Source of the DNA: Microcaldota archaeon
Lineage (GTDB): Archaea > Micrarchaeota > Micrarchaeia > Norongarragalinales > UBA97
NCBI GenBank assembly: GCA_016194335.1
Contig: JACQBR010000021.1
Span: 45,536-109,535 of the forward strand
Reading direction: 5' to 3'
Length of the DNA stretch: 64,000 nucleotides
In this document: piece by piece, positions 1-7,545 of the stretch
Numbering within the stretch: position 1 is the first letter of the stretch
Layout of the letters: each line of letters opens with the position of its first letter
Program-made: the position numbers and the translations under genes
Notes under the pieces: model-generated
What the model saw: the letters and a program-made list of their open reading frames with translations, nothing else
What the model was told of the DNA's origin: nothing
Databases searched by the model: none

Positions 1-485
1 AATCTCAAGTTTGTTCTGGCCGGGGAAGCGTCTGAATTGCTGCACCGCGCAATTGCGGGGAATCTTGAATTCCTGTTGGTTAAAGCGATGTTTTACCTTG
101 ATGGACCGAGCCGATTCTGATTCGACGAGCCACACGTCGTGGTCCTTAAATGCCTTTGGGGCATCTTTGCGTGCAAGGAGGCTCAATGCGTAATACCCTT
201 TTTCCTCAACACCGCGGGGGTTTTCGGAGATGCGCCATTTTCCTTCCTGCTCCGCATCGGCAAGCTTGCAGAATGCCTTGCATCGCCGGAAGTATTCTTT
301 CATCCGCGCCTCAATCTTCACGAGTTGCGGCGAGTGGAGCACTACGTTCTTGTATAGCGCACGCTCGTCCCCGCTGTAGTTCACCTGGTTGTCCATCCTG
401 ATGTAGAAGTCCTGTTTGTACTCGCCGTCGCCTTCGAAATTGTCGTCGTACTTCTGGATGGCGGTCGCAATCTGCCGGGCTTTTG
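1..485 (-). pseudogene. 5'-truncated gene running off the left edge
   Basis: The minus strand is open without a stop for about 160 codons from position 485 to the window edge. The translation looks like real protein (mixed charged and aromatic residues, for example RMDNQVNYSGDERALYKNV). There is no plausible start: an in-frame TGA lies at about 486, immediately where the oppositely oriented IS66 transposase remnant begins. I infer that the element or an associated deletion removed the 5' end. I do not recognise the family. The region near the edge (VWLVESESARSIKV, then a run ending FRRFPGQNK) vaguely recalls the C-terminal part of N-6 adenine DNA methylase/restriction proteins, but this is a weak impression. 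The 3' end lies outside the window. Confidence 0.5.
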
Positions 486-989
486 TTCATCGTGCGCGGA
501 GTCCTGCGCAAGACCGCGCGTTTTCTTGAAGCCGGATTCGCTTTCCGAATCACTCCCGCAAGCGTCAACGCGATTCTTTCCCGCGCGTCAAAAGCTGCTG
601 AAAGCGAATACGAAGCATTGAGGCAAAAAATTCGCGTAGCGCGAATCGTTTACGCCGATGAAACAAGCATCTCGGTACTCGGCCAGAAATGGTGGGTCTG
701 GGTTTTCCGAACCGATACGGACATATTTCTCGTGATTCGGCACGACCGGGGAAGACCAGTCTTATCGGAAGTTCTTGGAGCTGACTTCAAGGGAATCGTC
801 GTGTGCGATTGCTGGCGGGCGTACGATTTCCTGTCCAGCGCCAGCATCCAGCGGTGCTGGGCGCACTTGCTCCGCCAGTCCGCAGAGCTAGCTGACGAGG
901 AGAAAGGAACCACGGCAGGCAGGCACTTTCACAAGAAACTTGACGTCACCAAAGAACTCAGCCGAGTGCTAACCGCCAACCTCTGCTAG
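483..989 (+). mobile_element. IS66-family transposase remnant
   Basis: The translation contains the DDE core of IS66-type transposases: YADETSISVLGQKWWVWVF with the first Asp, then GIVVCDCWRAYDF with the second Asp, then the family-typical QRCWAHLLRQS. The zinc-ribbon N-terminus and the C-terminal part with the catalytic Glu are missing. A full IS66 TnpC is roughly 450-550 residues, whereas at most 168 codons remain, and the apparent TTG start is not credible. It is therefore a dead internal fragment. It separates a 5'-truncated minus-strand gene on its left from a 5'-truncated plus-strand reading frame on its right, so it probably marks an old insertion and deletion. I could not find terminal inverted repeats. 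Confidence 0.75.
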
Positions 990-1317
990 GCGGCTAAACA
1001 AATACAAATACCTCAACAAGCTCCGCGAGGAAGACCCCGCCTGCTACGGCCAATTCCCAACCGACATCCGCGCGAGCGCGCTTGACGACTTGGACAACCC
1101 GCACGGAATCAGGCTGCTTGACCTCAACGACCTGGCTAACTCCCTCATGCTTGAGCAGACGAGCAAAGGCGTGGGGGCGATGCTGGCTCTGCCCGGTTCG
1201 ATGGAAAACGCATTAAGCAAGGCCCTCCAGCCGTTTTATTCCCTTACGACCCTGCCGGATGCGATAAACAGGCTGTCCCAAAAAATCGGCCAGCTGCCCT
1301 CCGCCAAGAAAGATTGA
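973..1317 (+). pseudogene. Unknown ORF, probably 5'-truncated
   Basis: A frame open from about 973 to the TGA at 1315-1317 encodes about 114 residues rich in Leu, Ala and Asn. It has no ATG. A TTG at 1090 would give only 75 residues, while coding-like sequence (KYKYLNKLREEDPACYGQF) continues upstream to the IS66 remnant. I infer that it is the 3' part of a gene cut by the same event that left the transposase fragment. No domain is recognised. The C-terminus looks amphipathic and helical. It is in a different frame from the transposase fragment and does not resemble an IS66 C-terminus. Confidence 0.4.
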
Positions 1318-1359
1318 TTTTCAAATTTGCGGGGAGAAATTTGGCCAAATCTTCCCAAA

Positions 1360-1370
1360 CTATTATAAGC
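1360..1370 (+). promoter_or_regulatory. Probable TATA box for the rpoE operon
   Basis: The sequence CTATTATAAGC sits about 80 nt before the rpoE ATG at 1449, in an otherwise gene-free stretch after the truncated ORF. It is the only archaeal-type TATA-like element upstream of the operon. Transcription would start roughly 25 nt downstream. This is inferred from motif and position only. Confidence 0.45.
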
Positions 1371-1448
1371 ATCGTGGCGGCTTTCTAATACCCGTTATCC
1401 CCCTTAGTGGGCAGTGCTAATTCCAAAAAAAAAAACGCGAGTGGTGCA

Positions 1449-1970
1449 ATGTATTACTTTTCGAAGTTCGTTGAAAGCGTCCGCATCCCCCCGAATGCGT
1501 TCGGGAAGAAATTGAATTCCGCGGCGCTTGACATCCTGCGCGAGCAGTACGAACGGACGGTCGCGCGCGAGCACGGCGTGATAGTGAGCCTGCACGACGC
1601 GAAAATCGCGGGCAACGGGAGGATCATTCCCGGCGACGGCGCGGCGTATTTCGACGTGGAGTTTTCCGCAATGGTCTTCACCCCAGAAATCAACGAGATA
1701 GTCATAGGGGAAGTGAGCGAAATCGTGGACTTCGGCGCATTCGTGCGGCTCGGCCCCATCGACGGCCTCGTGCACGTCTCGCAGGTGGCCGACGACTTCT
1801 TCACCATGGACAAGAAGAAGGGAGTGCTCGTGGGGAAGAAGAGCAAGCAGGTGATCAAGAAGGGCGACGTTGTCAAGGCCAAGATCACCACCGTGAGCTT
1901 CAAGGACAACATTCCCAATTCCAAAATCGCCCTCACCATGAGGCCATCAGGCCTCGGCAAGGAAAAATGA
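1449..1970 (+). CDS. rpoE: DNA-directed RNA polymerase subunit E' (Rpo7)
   Basis: Encodes the archaeal Rpb7 homologue that pairs with subunit F in the RNA polymerase stalk, aiding open-complex formation and binding nascent RNA. I chose the ATG at 1449 because the protein then begins MYYFSKFVESVRIPP, the typical N-terminus; the upstream in-frame codons to 1407 are not family-like. Residues 1-75 form the tip (RNP-like) domain. From about residue 78 comes an S1/OB fold, recognisable by GEVSEIVDFGAFVRLGPIDG followed by LVHVSQV. The length of 173 residues is normal or slightly short. It is the first gene of an rpoE-spt4-rps24e-rps27ae cluster, an arrangement common in archaea, and spt4 follows after 12 nt. 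Confidence 0.96.
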   Translation: MYYFSKFVESVRIPPNAFGKKLNSAALDILREQYERTVAREHGVIVSLHDAKIAGNGRIIPGDGAAYFDVEFSAMVFTPEINEIVIGEVSEIVDFGAFVRLGPIDGLVHVSQVADDFFTMDKKKGVLVGKKSKQVIKKGDVVKAKITTVSFKDNIPNSKIALTMRPSGLGKEK

Positions 1971-1982
1971 GCTGATTGTCAT

Positions 1983-2168
1983 ATGGCTGAAAAGGCGTGC
2001 AGGCGCTGCAGGCTCATAGTAAACGGCGACGTCTGCCCGTTGTGCAAGGACAGCGAGCTGACAAAGTCGTTCGAGGGCTACATTCTCGTGGTCAACCCGG
2101 AAGGGAGCGAGGTTGCCAATGCAATCGGGGCCCTCACGCCGGGCAAGTACGCCCTGAAGATAAAGTAA
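1983..2168 (+). CDS. spt4: Transcription elongation factor Spt4 (RpoE'')
   Basis: A 61-residue zinc-binding protein that partners Spt5 (NusG homologue) in the elongation factor bound over the RNA polymerase cleft. Two Cys pairs are visible: CRRC at residues 6-9 and CPLC at about 19-22, forming the Spt4 zinc ribbon. The C-terminal part (FEGYILVVNPEGSEVANAIG, then GKYALKI) is the typical Spt4 beta core with the Spt5-binding surface. It starts 12 nt after rpoE and is almost certainly co-transcribed. Its size is typical for archaea. I see nothing unusual. Confidence 0.95.
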   Translation: MAEKACRRCRLIVNGDVCPLCKDSELTKSFEGYILVVNPEGSEVANAIGALTPGKYALKIK

Positions 2169-2218
2169 GGGGCCCCCCGAAAAAGGAATCGAACCGAAAG
2201 GAGAAGCTGAAAACCAAA

Positions 2219-2515
2219 ATGGAACTCACGATAGAATCCAAGAGCGAGAACAAGCTGTTTGGCCGCACTGAAGTCGCCGGCAGGGTTGAGACGCAAGGCG
2301 CGACGGTTGCCCGCCCCGCGCTACGCGAGGCAATCGGCAGGAAGCTCGGCGTGAATGCCGACGCGGTTCACGTGCGCATCATCGAGCCGTCGTACGGGTC
2401 GCACGCGAACAAGTTCGTCGCCGAGGTTTATTCCTCCAAGGAAGGGCTGGAGAAGGCGGTGGGGCCCAAGAGGCGCATGCGCGAGACGAAGAAGGCAAAG
2501 CCCGGCGCCGCGTAA
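2219..2515 (+). CDS. rps24e: 30S ribosomal protein S24e
   Basis: A 98-residue small-subunit ribosomal protein found in archaea and eukaryotes. The start is the ATG at 2219 (MELTIESKSENKLFGRTEV), preceded by a GGAG about 15 nt upstream. Upstream codons in this frame overlap spt4 and are not S24e-like. The core GRKLGVNADAVHVRIIEPSYG and the ending GPKRRMRETKKAK match the family, which binds 16S rRNA. It lies 50 nt after spt4 and 36 nt before S27ae in the same operon. Confidence 0.95.
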   Translation: MELTIESKSENKLFGRTEVAGRVETQGATVARPALREAIGRKLGVNADAVHVRIIEPSYGSHANKFVAEVYSSKEGLEKAVGPKRRMRETKKAKPGAA

Positions 2516-2551
2516 AGGGACTGAAATTTTTTCAAGAGGCGAAATTCTCCA

Positions 2552-2698
2552 ATGGCTGAAAAGAAGAAGGAAAAATCAATCAAGGCTTACTCGAAAAAGC
2601 CCCAGTGCCCCAAGTGCGGCCCCGGCCACTCGCTTGCCGAGCACGCCGCGCCCAAGCGCAGGCACTGCGGGAAATGCGGATACACCGAAATGCTTTGA
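2552..2698 (+). CDS. rps27ae: 30S ribosomal protein S27ae
   Basis: A 48-codon gene. The start ATG at 2552 gives [16 protein letters not shown], followed by a four-Cys zinc ribbon: CPKC at about residues 19-22 and CGKC at about 39-42. The protein ends CGYTEML. S27ae binds the 30S head, and in eukaryotes it is fused to ubiquitin. A purine-rich GAGGCGAAATTC precedes the start. Its place after rps24e at the end of the rpoE-spt4 operon is the expected archaeal order. Confidence 0.95.
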   Translation: MAEKKKEKSIKAYSKKPQCPKCGPGHSLAEHAAPKRRHCGKCGYTEML

Positions 2699-2715
2699 GC
2701 AATTTTTTTCCCCAA
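2699..2715 (+). terminator. U-tract terminator after rps27ae
   Basis: A run of seven T followed by CCCC begins a few bases after the S27ae stop codon, with no strong hairpin before it. A bare T-tract just past an operon end is the usual archaeal intrinsic terminator. The following gene is on the opposite strand. Confidence 0.5.
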
Positions 2716-2737
2716 TTTGGCTAAAGCAAGCTGGCAG

Positions 2738-2863
2738 TCAGTTGCTCCCGGTTCTTATTCCGGTTCCTCCCTTCCCGGGTTAGTTGTTCTTGAGTTTTTC
2801 TTGGATTCCGTCCCTTTTCAGTCAGTTGCCCTTGAGCCTTATTTTCAATCCCTTCTTCCTGAG
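2738..2863. repeat. Three 42-nt degenerate repeats at a gene's 3' end
   Basis: Units begin at 2738, 2780 and 2822, each opening TCAGTTG or TTAGTTG. Read on the minus strand, each unit is 14 codons in one frame and each ends in a stop: LRKKGLKIRLKGN-stop (the true C-terminus of the neighbouring gene), LKRDGIQEKLKNN-stop and PGKGGTGIRTGSN-stop. The 3' end of the gene, with its stop codon, therefore appears tandemly duplicated downstream, with drift. Confidence 0.6.
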
Positions 2864-3316
2864 TTCGTCGATTTTTTTGTGGAATGACGGGTTGCTCCTG
2901 CCCAGCGGCTTTTTGGATTCTGTCCTGATGGAAAGCCTGCCTTCCAGCGGGTCTATCGAAAGCCGGTACGACATATTTTCGGTAGTTTTTTCTTCTTCGA
3001 AGCGCCGCAGGCTTTGGGAATCCCGAACCGACAGTGACGAACGAAGTTTTTTCACATAGCCGTTCCATCGGCCATAACTCCCGACGAGGTGGGCCGCCGA
3101 GCTTGACGGCCTGTAAAGTGAAGTTACCGCCGCCTCAACTATCCTATCCAGCCTTTCAGGGTCGTCCCGTTGTTCGGCAATCGGGGCGAACCTGCAGGCA
3201 ACTTCGACAAAGCCTACCTTGCCGTCCATCCCGTACTCGCCGCGGATGTCGGTGAAGAGGCCTTCCGCGTTCTTTGCCATTTCATGCAGGCGCATTATGG
3301 CCGTGAGCCTTTCCAT
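2822..3316 (-). CDS. Hypothetical basic protein
   Basis: A 164-residue protein of unknown function. I chose the ATG at 3316 (MERLTAIMRLHEMAKN); a longer frame up to 3538 would overlap the start of ileS on the other strand and its extra sequence is not protein-like. The N-terminal half is helical and acidic. The middle (SAAHLVGSYGRWNGYVKKLRSSL) and the C-terminus are strongly basic, which hints at nucleic-acid binding, but no family is recognised. Its last 14 codons plus stop are the first unit of the tandem 42-nt repeat. It converges on the ribosomal operon and diverges from ileS. Confidence 0.7.
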   Translation of the reverse strand: MERLTAIMRLHEMAKNAEGLFTDIRGEYGMDGKVGFVEVACRFAPIAEQRDDPERLDRIVEAAVTSLYRPSSSAAHLVGSYGRWNGYVKKLRSSLSVRDSQSLRRFEEEKTTENMSYRLSIDPLEGRLSIRTESKKPLGRSNPSFHKKIDELRKKGLKIRLKGN

Positions 3317-3405
3317 CGTGTTTACCTTTCGCCGAGTTAAGCTCCGAGAGGCTTTCCCGCCCGGGCCTGCCGGGATCGCGTTCCCCTTTTGAAATCTTCT
3401 CAACT

Positions 3406-3419
3406 TGCCCTTATAAAAA
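3406..3419. promoter_or_regulatory. AT-rich element between divergent genes
   Basis: CCCTTATAAAAAC is the only TATA-like sequence in the 175-bp gap between the hypothetical gene starting at 3316 (minus) and ileS (plus). It could serve either strand: TTATAAAA read forward toward ileS or TTTTATAA read backward. Spacing to either gene implies a leader of 50-70 nt. Confidence 0.35.
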
Positions 3420-3491
3420 CCACTTTCACCCAAAGGATTCCGCCGGCCCTGCTGTTTTTCAATTGGACCGGCAACATCCTGCAGAAGATAA

Positions 3492-6400
3492 ATGCACGGA
3501 AACGGAATGAGTCGGCTGATGGCACTTAAGGATTTCACGCAGTATAATGCGCGCGAGTTGGAGGCGGAAGTTCTTTCCTACTGGGAGGAACGCAAGATTC
3601 CCGCAAAGCTCGCGTCTAAGCGCGAGGGGAAAAAGCGGTTTTTCCTCCTTGACGGCCCGCCGTACATCAACGCCGACCCGCACGTGGGGCACGTGAAGAC
3701 CACGGCGTGCAAGGACATCTGGTCGCGCTTGAAGTACATGCAGGGATACAATTCCGTCTTCCAGGCGGGGTTCGACTGCCACGGGCTTCCCGTCGAGGTG
3801 ATGGTGGAGAAGGAGCTGGGAATCACCAGCAAGCGCCAGATTTACGAAATGGGCATCGGGAAGTTCGACGCGGCGTGCCTTGCGAAAATCCTCAACAACG
3901 AGAAGACCTGGATGGCATACTACCGCCTTCTCGGCTCGTGGCGGGCGTATTTCGAGCCTTACTTCACCTACAAGCCCTACTACATAGAAAGCGCGTGGTG
4001 GACTTTCCGCCAGCTTTACGAAAGCGGTTTTGTCGTGCAGGGAATGCGCAGCACGCACTGGTGCCCGCACTGCGAAACCGCGCTCTCGGGGTACGAGGTG
4101 AGCGACTCGTACGCGATGAAAAGCGACCCGAGCGTCTTCATCAAGTTCCGGCTCAAGCGCGGCAAGGAGGCCGCGGGAAATGGTGATGGCAGGGCGGTGA
4201 ATGGAGGCGGGGAGGGGAGGCGCAACGAGTTTTTCCTCGTGTGGACCACCACGCCCTGGACGCTGGCCGCAAACGTCGCGCTCGCAGTGGCCCCGAGGGA
4301 GACTTACGTGCGCTTCCGGGCGAATTCCAAGCGCGGCCAGGAGTATTTCATCATGGCCGAAAAGCTCCTCACCAGGCAGTTGAAGGAGAACCTCGGCCTC
4401 ACCGAAGTTTCAATCGTGGAGAAGCTGAAGGGAAGCGACCTGGCTGGCGTTGAGTACGAACCCGTAATCGAGTGCGAGGCGCAGAAGGAGCTTGACGGAA
4501 ACCACAAGGCAAGGCGGGTGTGCCTGAGCATTCCGGTGATGACGAAAAAGAAATACCGCAAGCACGTGAAGGTCGAGGAGACTGCGGCCGCCGGCGCAAC
4601 GGCAACGCCGGGAAGGCTGCAGAAAAAAGGCAATGACGGCAGGAATGATTCGCAAAATAATCCGGCAGGCGGGGAAGGAAATCAAGGCAACCTAAATCCC
4701 CAGGAAGGGACGGCAATCCGGGATTCCTCGATTCCAACCATTCCCAACCAGCCTCCCGACCAGAGCGAGTTCGAGGAGTTCGTCACGATGAACGAGGGCA
4801 CTGGAATCGTGCACTGCGCGCCCGGCCACGGCGCGACCGACTACCTTTTCGGAAAGCACTACGGCCTCCCTTCCGTCTCCCCGGTGAACGAGCAGGGGAA
4901 ATACACCGGCGAGGTGGGCAGGTGGGAAGGGAAATTCGTCAAGGGCGGCCTCGAGCAGGAAATAATCGACTATCTTGACCAGGGTGGGAAACTCGCGTTC
5001 GCGACAAAAATCACCCACTCCTACCCACTGTGCTGGAGGTGCAAGACCCCGCTTCTCTTCCGGATGAGCGAGCAGATTTACCTCACGATTGAGCCGATCA
5101 AGGAGAAGATGCTCCGCGCGAACGAGAGCGTGAAGTGGATGCCCGGCTTCGGCGAGGAGGCGTTCGGCAACTGGGTGGCTGGCGCTTCGGACTGGTGCAT
5201 CTCGCAACAGAGGTTCTGGGGAATTCCCATTCCCCTTTGGAACTGCGGCGGGTGCGGGGCAAAGAGGGTGATTGCAAGCGCGGAAGAACTGGCGCAAGCC
5301 TCACTGGGCCGCGTGGACGCCGCGTTGCTTACCGACCTGCACCGCCACACCGTCGACGCAATCAGGATAAAGTGCCTCGCGTGCGGCGGGGAGATGGCGC
5401 GCATTCCCGACATCTTCAACGTGTGGGTCGATTCCGGAATCGCGCCGTGGGCGTCCTTGGGCTATCCGTACAGGAACAAGCAGTTTTTCCTCAGCGCCTT
5501 TCCCGTCGATTTGGTTGACGAAAGCCAGGACCAGGTGCGCGGGTGGTTCTACGCACTGATGTTTCTGGGAATGGCCGTGTTCAACACCTCGCCCTACACC
5601 GCAGTGGGAATGATGGGGTGGGTCACCGACGAGAAGGGCGAGAAGATGAGCAAGAGCCTCGGCAACGTGGTGCCCGCCATGGCCGCGCTTGACAAGCTCG
5701 GCGCGGACGCGCTGCGGCTCTACTTCTGCTGGGACACCGCGCCTTGGGACGTGCAGAAATTCTCCTTCACCAACGCGGCTGAAGTCACGCGCTCCCTCAA
5801 CATCCTCTTCAACGCCTACGCGTTCTACGCCACCTACTCCCCGTCGCAGGCCGCGGCGAGGCAGATTGCCCCCGACGACGACGCGCTCACGGTGGAGGAC
5901 AAGTGGCTCCTTTCGCGCCTGCACTCCACCACGGAAGAATGCACCATGCGCATCAGCAAGTTCGAGTTCCACCACGTTGGCAGGTCGATTGTGGATTTTA
6001 TCACCAAAGACTTTTCGCGCTGGTACATCAAACTCGTGCGCGACAGGATGGCCGCCCACGCCCGCCATTCCGACAGGGCAATCTGCGCGGCCGTAATCCG
6101 CCACACCCTGCTCGAGTGCTGCAAGCTGCTCGCGCCCATCACGCCATTCATCAGCGAGTATCTCTTCCTCAAGCTGCAGGGGCCGAAGGGCGGCGAGAGC
6201 GTGCATTTCGAAAGCTACCCGCCGGCCAAAGCCGCGTTTATCGACAAGGAATTGGAGGGGAACATGGCCGTCGCGGTTGCAGTGACCGAGGCGGCAGGCG
6301 CATTGCGCCAGGAGGGGCAGGTGAAGCTGCGCTGGCCGCTTAGGGAACTGGTCGTCACGGGCGACAGGAGGCTCAAGAACATGCTTGCCGATTTCCTCCA

Positions 6401-7496
6401 TCTCCTGCGAAGCCAGAACAACGTGCTCGTCGCGAGGTACGGCGAGGACTCCCCTTCGGGCCCGGCATTTAAGAGCAAGGTCATCACGGTCGGCGAGGGC
6501 GAGGGGGAGATGAAGGTGACGGTGCACCTCGACACGGCAATCACGCCCGAACTGAAGAAGCTCGCGATGCTGCGCGAGGTGAGCCGCGCCATCCAGGCGT
6601 CGCGCAAGCAGAACGGGTTTGTCGTCAAAGACCGCATCAGGGTCACGCTCTACTCGGCAGGCGAGGACTGGCAGGACTTTTTCGCCAAGAACACCTCTGA
6701 ACTGGGGCAGGAGACCGGCGCGTCAAGCGCTTTCGTAGCCGGGAAGGAAGACGACCTCAAGGGCGATTATTCCTGCGAGGTCAACGTGCCCGAACTCGGC
6801 CGAGTTCTCGTGAAGTATTCCAAGGTGCAGGCAACGCGGGAGGAGCTCGAGCGGATGGCGAGGGAAGAGGCGGAAGAGGCCGCGAAGATGAGGGAAGAGG
6901 AGGCAAGGCGCGCCGAGGCGGCCAAACGCGGGGAATCTGGAAGGCAGCAGGGAGCAAACCAAAATCCGCCGGCTGACATTAAGGATGCCAATATTGCGGC
7001 TGCAGCTGCAGGCAAGGATTCGCCCCAAAAACAGGGCCGGGCGCCAGGCGTCCAATCGGATGGGGATTCAATTTCGAATCAACCTTCGGGCACCCAAGCG
7101 CCTTCTGCGGTTTCAGCGCCCCAATCACAGAGTGTCACAATAGGTGACGACGAAAGTTGGGAGAAGTTGCAGGAGGAAGCGGGCGTCAGCAGCGAATCGG
7201 AAACCCAAAGCGAAGGCGGGCGCGAGGGCCCAAACGCCCAGGCCGATTCAGGGAAGGCCCAATCCGAATCTCCCAATGCCCTGACTGAATCCCCAATCGT
7301 CCAATCGGAATCGTCAAACGCACCGGCCGAAACTCCAGGCGCCCAATCGCAATCCCCAAGCGCCCCGGCCGAATCTCCAAACGCCAAACATGAAACCCAA
7401 ATCCAGCCCGTGCAAAATTCCGGGCCCGGTTCAAGCTCCAAAAACCAGAATCAACAGCGCCCTGCCCGGACGCCTGACGACGAGCTGGGCGAGTAA
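3492..7496 (+). CDS. ileS: Isoleucyl-tRNA synthetase with heptad-repeat tail
   Basis: Class I synthetase charging tRNA-Ile. The HIGH motif is HVGH at residues 64-67. KMSKS is at about 718-722 (GEKMSKSLGNV). GFDCHGLPVE and SQQRFWGIPIPLW support Ile specificity. The CP1 editing domain is present (TTTPWTL; GTGIVHCAPGHGATDY), and Cys pairs near 188 (CPHC) and later (CWRC, CGGC, CLAC) fit zinc sites. ATGs at 3492, 3507 and 3519 are possible; MALKDF at 3519 looks most family-like. The length of 1,334 residues is about 250-300 more than usual. Low-complexity insertions lie in CP1 (about residues 226-242 and 365-423). After the anticodon-binding region comes a charged helix (about 1115-1150), then a Ser/Pro/Ala/Gln-rich tail ending in eight 7-residue repeats. 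Confidence 0.95.
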   Translation: MHGNGMSRLMALKDFTQYNARELEAEVLSYWEERKIPAKLASKREGKKRFFLLDGPPYINADPHVGHVKTTACKDIWSRLKYMQGYNSVFQAGFDCHGLPVEVMVEKELGITSKRQIYEMGIGKFDAACLAKILNNEKTWMAYYRLLGSWRAYFEPYFTYKPYYIESAWWTFRQLYESGFVVQGMRSTHWCPHCETALSGYEVSDSYAMKSDPSVFIKFRLKRGKEAAGNGDGRAVNGGGEGRRNEFFLVWTTTPWTLAANVALAVAPRETYVRFRANSKRGQEYFIMAEKLLTRQLKENLGLTEVSIVEKLKGSDLAGVEYEPVIECEAQKELDGNHKARRVCLSIPVMTKKKYRKHVKVEETAAAGATATPGRLQKKGNDGRNDSQNNPAGGEGNQGNLNPQEGTAIRDSSIPTIPNQPPDQSEFEEFVTMNEGTGIVHCAPGHGATDYLFGKHYGLPSVSPVNEQGKYTGEVGRWEGKFVKGGLEQEIIDYLDQGGKLAFATKITHSYPLCWRCKTPLLFRMSEQIYLTIEPIKEKMLRANESVKWMPGFGEEAFGNWVAGASDWCISQQRFWGIPIPLWNCGGCGAKRVIASAEELAQASLGRVDAALLTDLHRHTVDAIRIKCLACGGEMARIPDIFNVWVDSGIAPWASLGYPYRNKQFFLSAFPVDLVDESQDQVRGWFYALMFLGMAVFNTSPYTAVGMMGWVTDEKGEKMSKSLGNVVPAMAALDKLGADALRLYFCWDTAPWDVQKFSFTNAAEVTRSLNILFNAYAFYATYSPSQAAARQIAPDDDALTVEDKWLLSRLHSTTEECTMRISKFEFHHVGRSIVDFITKDFSRWYIKLVRDRMAAHARHSDRAICAAVIRHTLLECCKLLAPITPFISEYLFLKLQGPKGGESVHFESYPPAKAAFIDKELEGNMAVAVAVTEAAGALRQEGQVKLRWPLRELVVTGDRRLKNMLADFLHLLRSQNNVLVARYGEDSPSGPAFKSKVITVGEGEGEMKVTVHLDTAITPELKKLAMLREVSRAIQASRKQNGFVVKDRIRVTLYSAGEDWQDFFAKNTSELGQETGASSAFVAGKEDDLKGDYSCEVNVPELGRVLVKYSKVQATREELERMAREEAEEAAKMREEEARRAEAAKRGESGRQQGANQNPPADIKDANIAAAAAGKDSPQKQGRAPGVQSDGDSISNQPSGTQAPSAVSAPQSQSVTIGDDESWEKLQEEAGVSSESETQSEGGREGPNAQADSGKAQSESPNALTESPIVQSESSNAPAETPGAQSQSPSAPAESPNAKHETQIQPVQNSGPGSSSKNQNQQRPARTPDDELGE
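7227..7394 (+). repeat. Eight 21-nt (heptapeptide) repeats in the ileS tail
   Basis: Eight consecutive in-frame 21-nt units encode GPNAQAD, SGKAQSE, SPNALTE, SPIVQSE, SSNAPAE, TPGAQSQ, SPSAPAE and SPNAKHE, consensus (S/T)-P-x-A-x-x-(E/Q). The codons differ between units, so this is not a fresh slippage product. It forms a disordered acidic tail on IleRS. Confidence 0.8.
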
Positions 7497-7545
7497 GATG
7501 CGCCTTGCCCGCCTGCCGCCTTCCTTTGGGGTGCCGGGGGTAAAG

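Noticed and set aside
2822..3538. Longer version of the hypothetical gene starting at 3538
   Set aside because: It would overlap the ileS start on the other strand, and the added 74 residues are basic and low-quality; the ATG at 3316 is preferred.
5301..6527. 408-codon minus-strand frame opposite ileS
   Set aside because: Lies opposite the KMSKS and anticodon-binding parts of IleRS; composition is a shadow.
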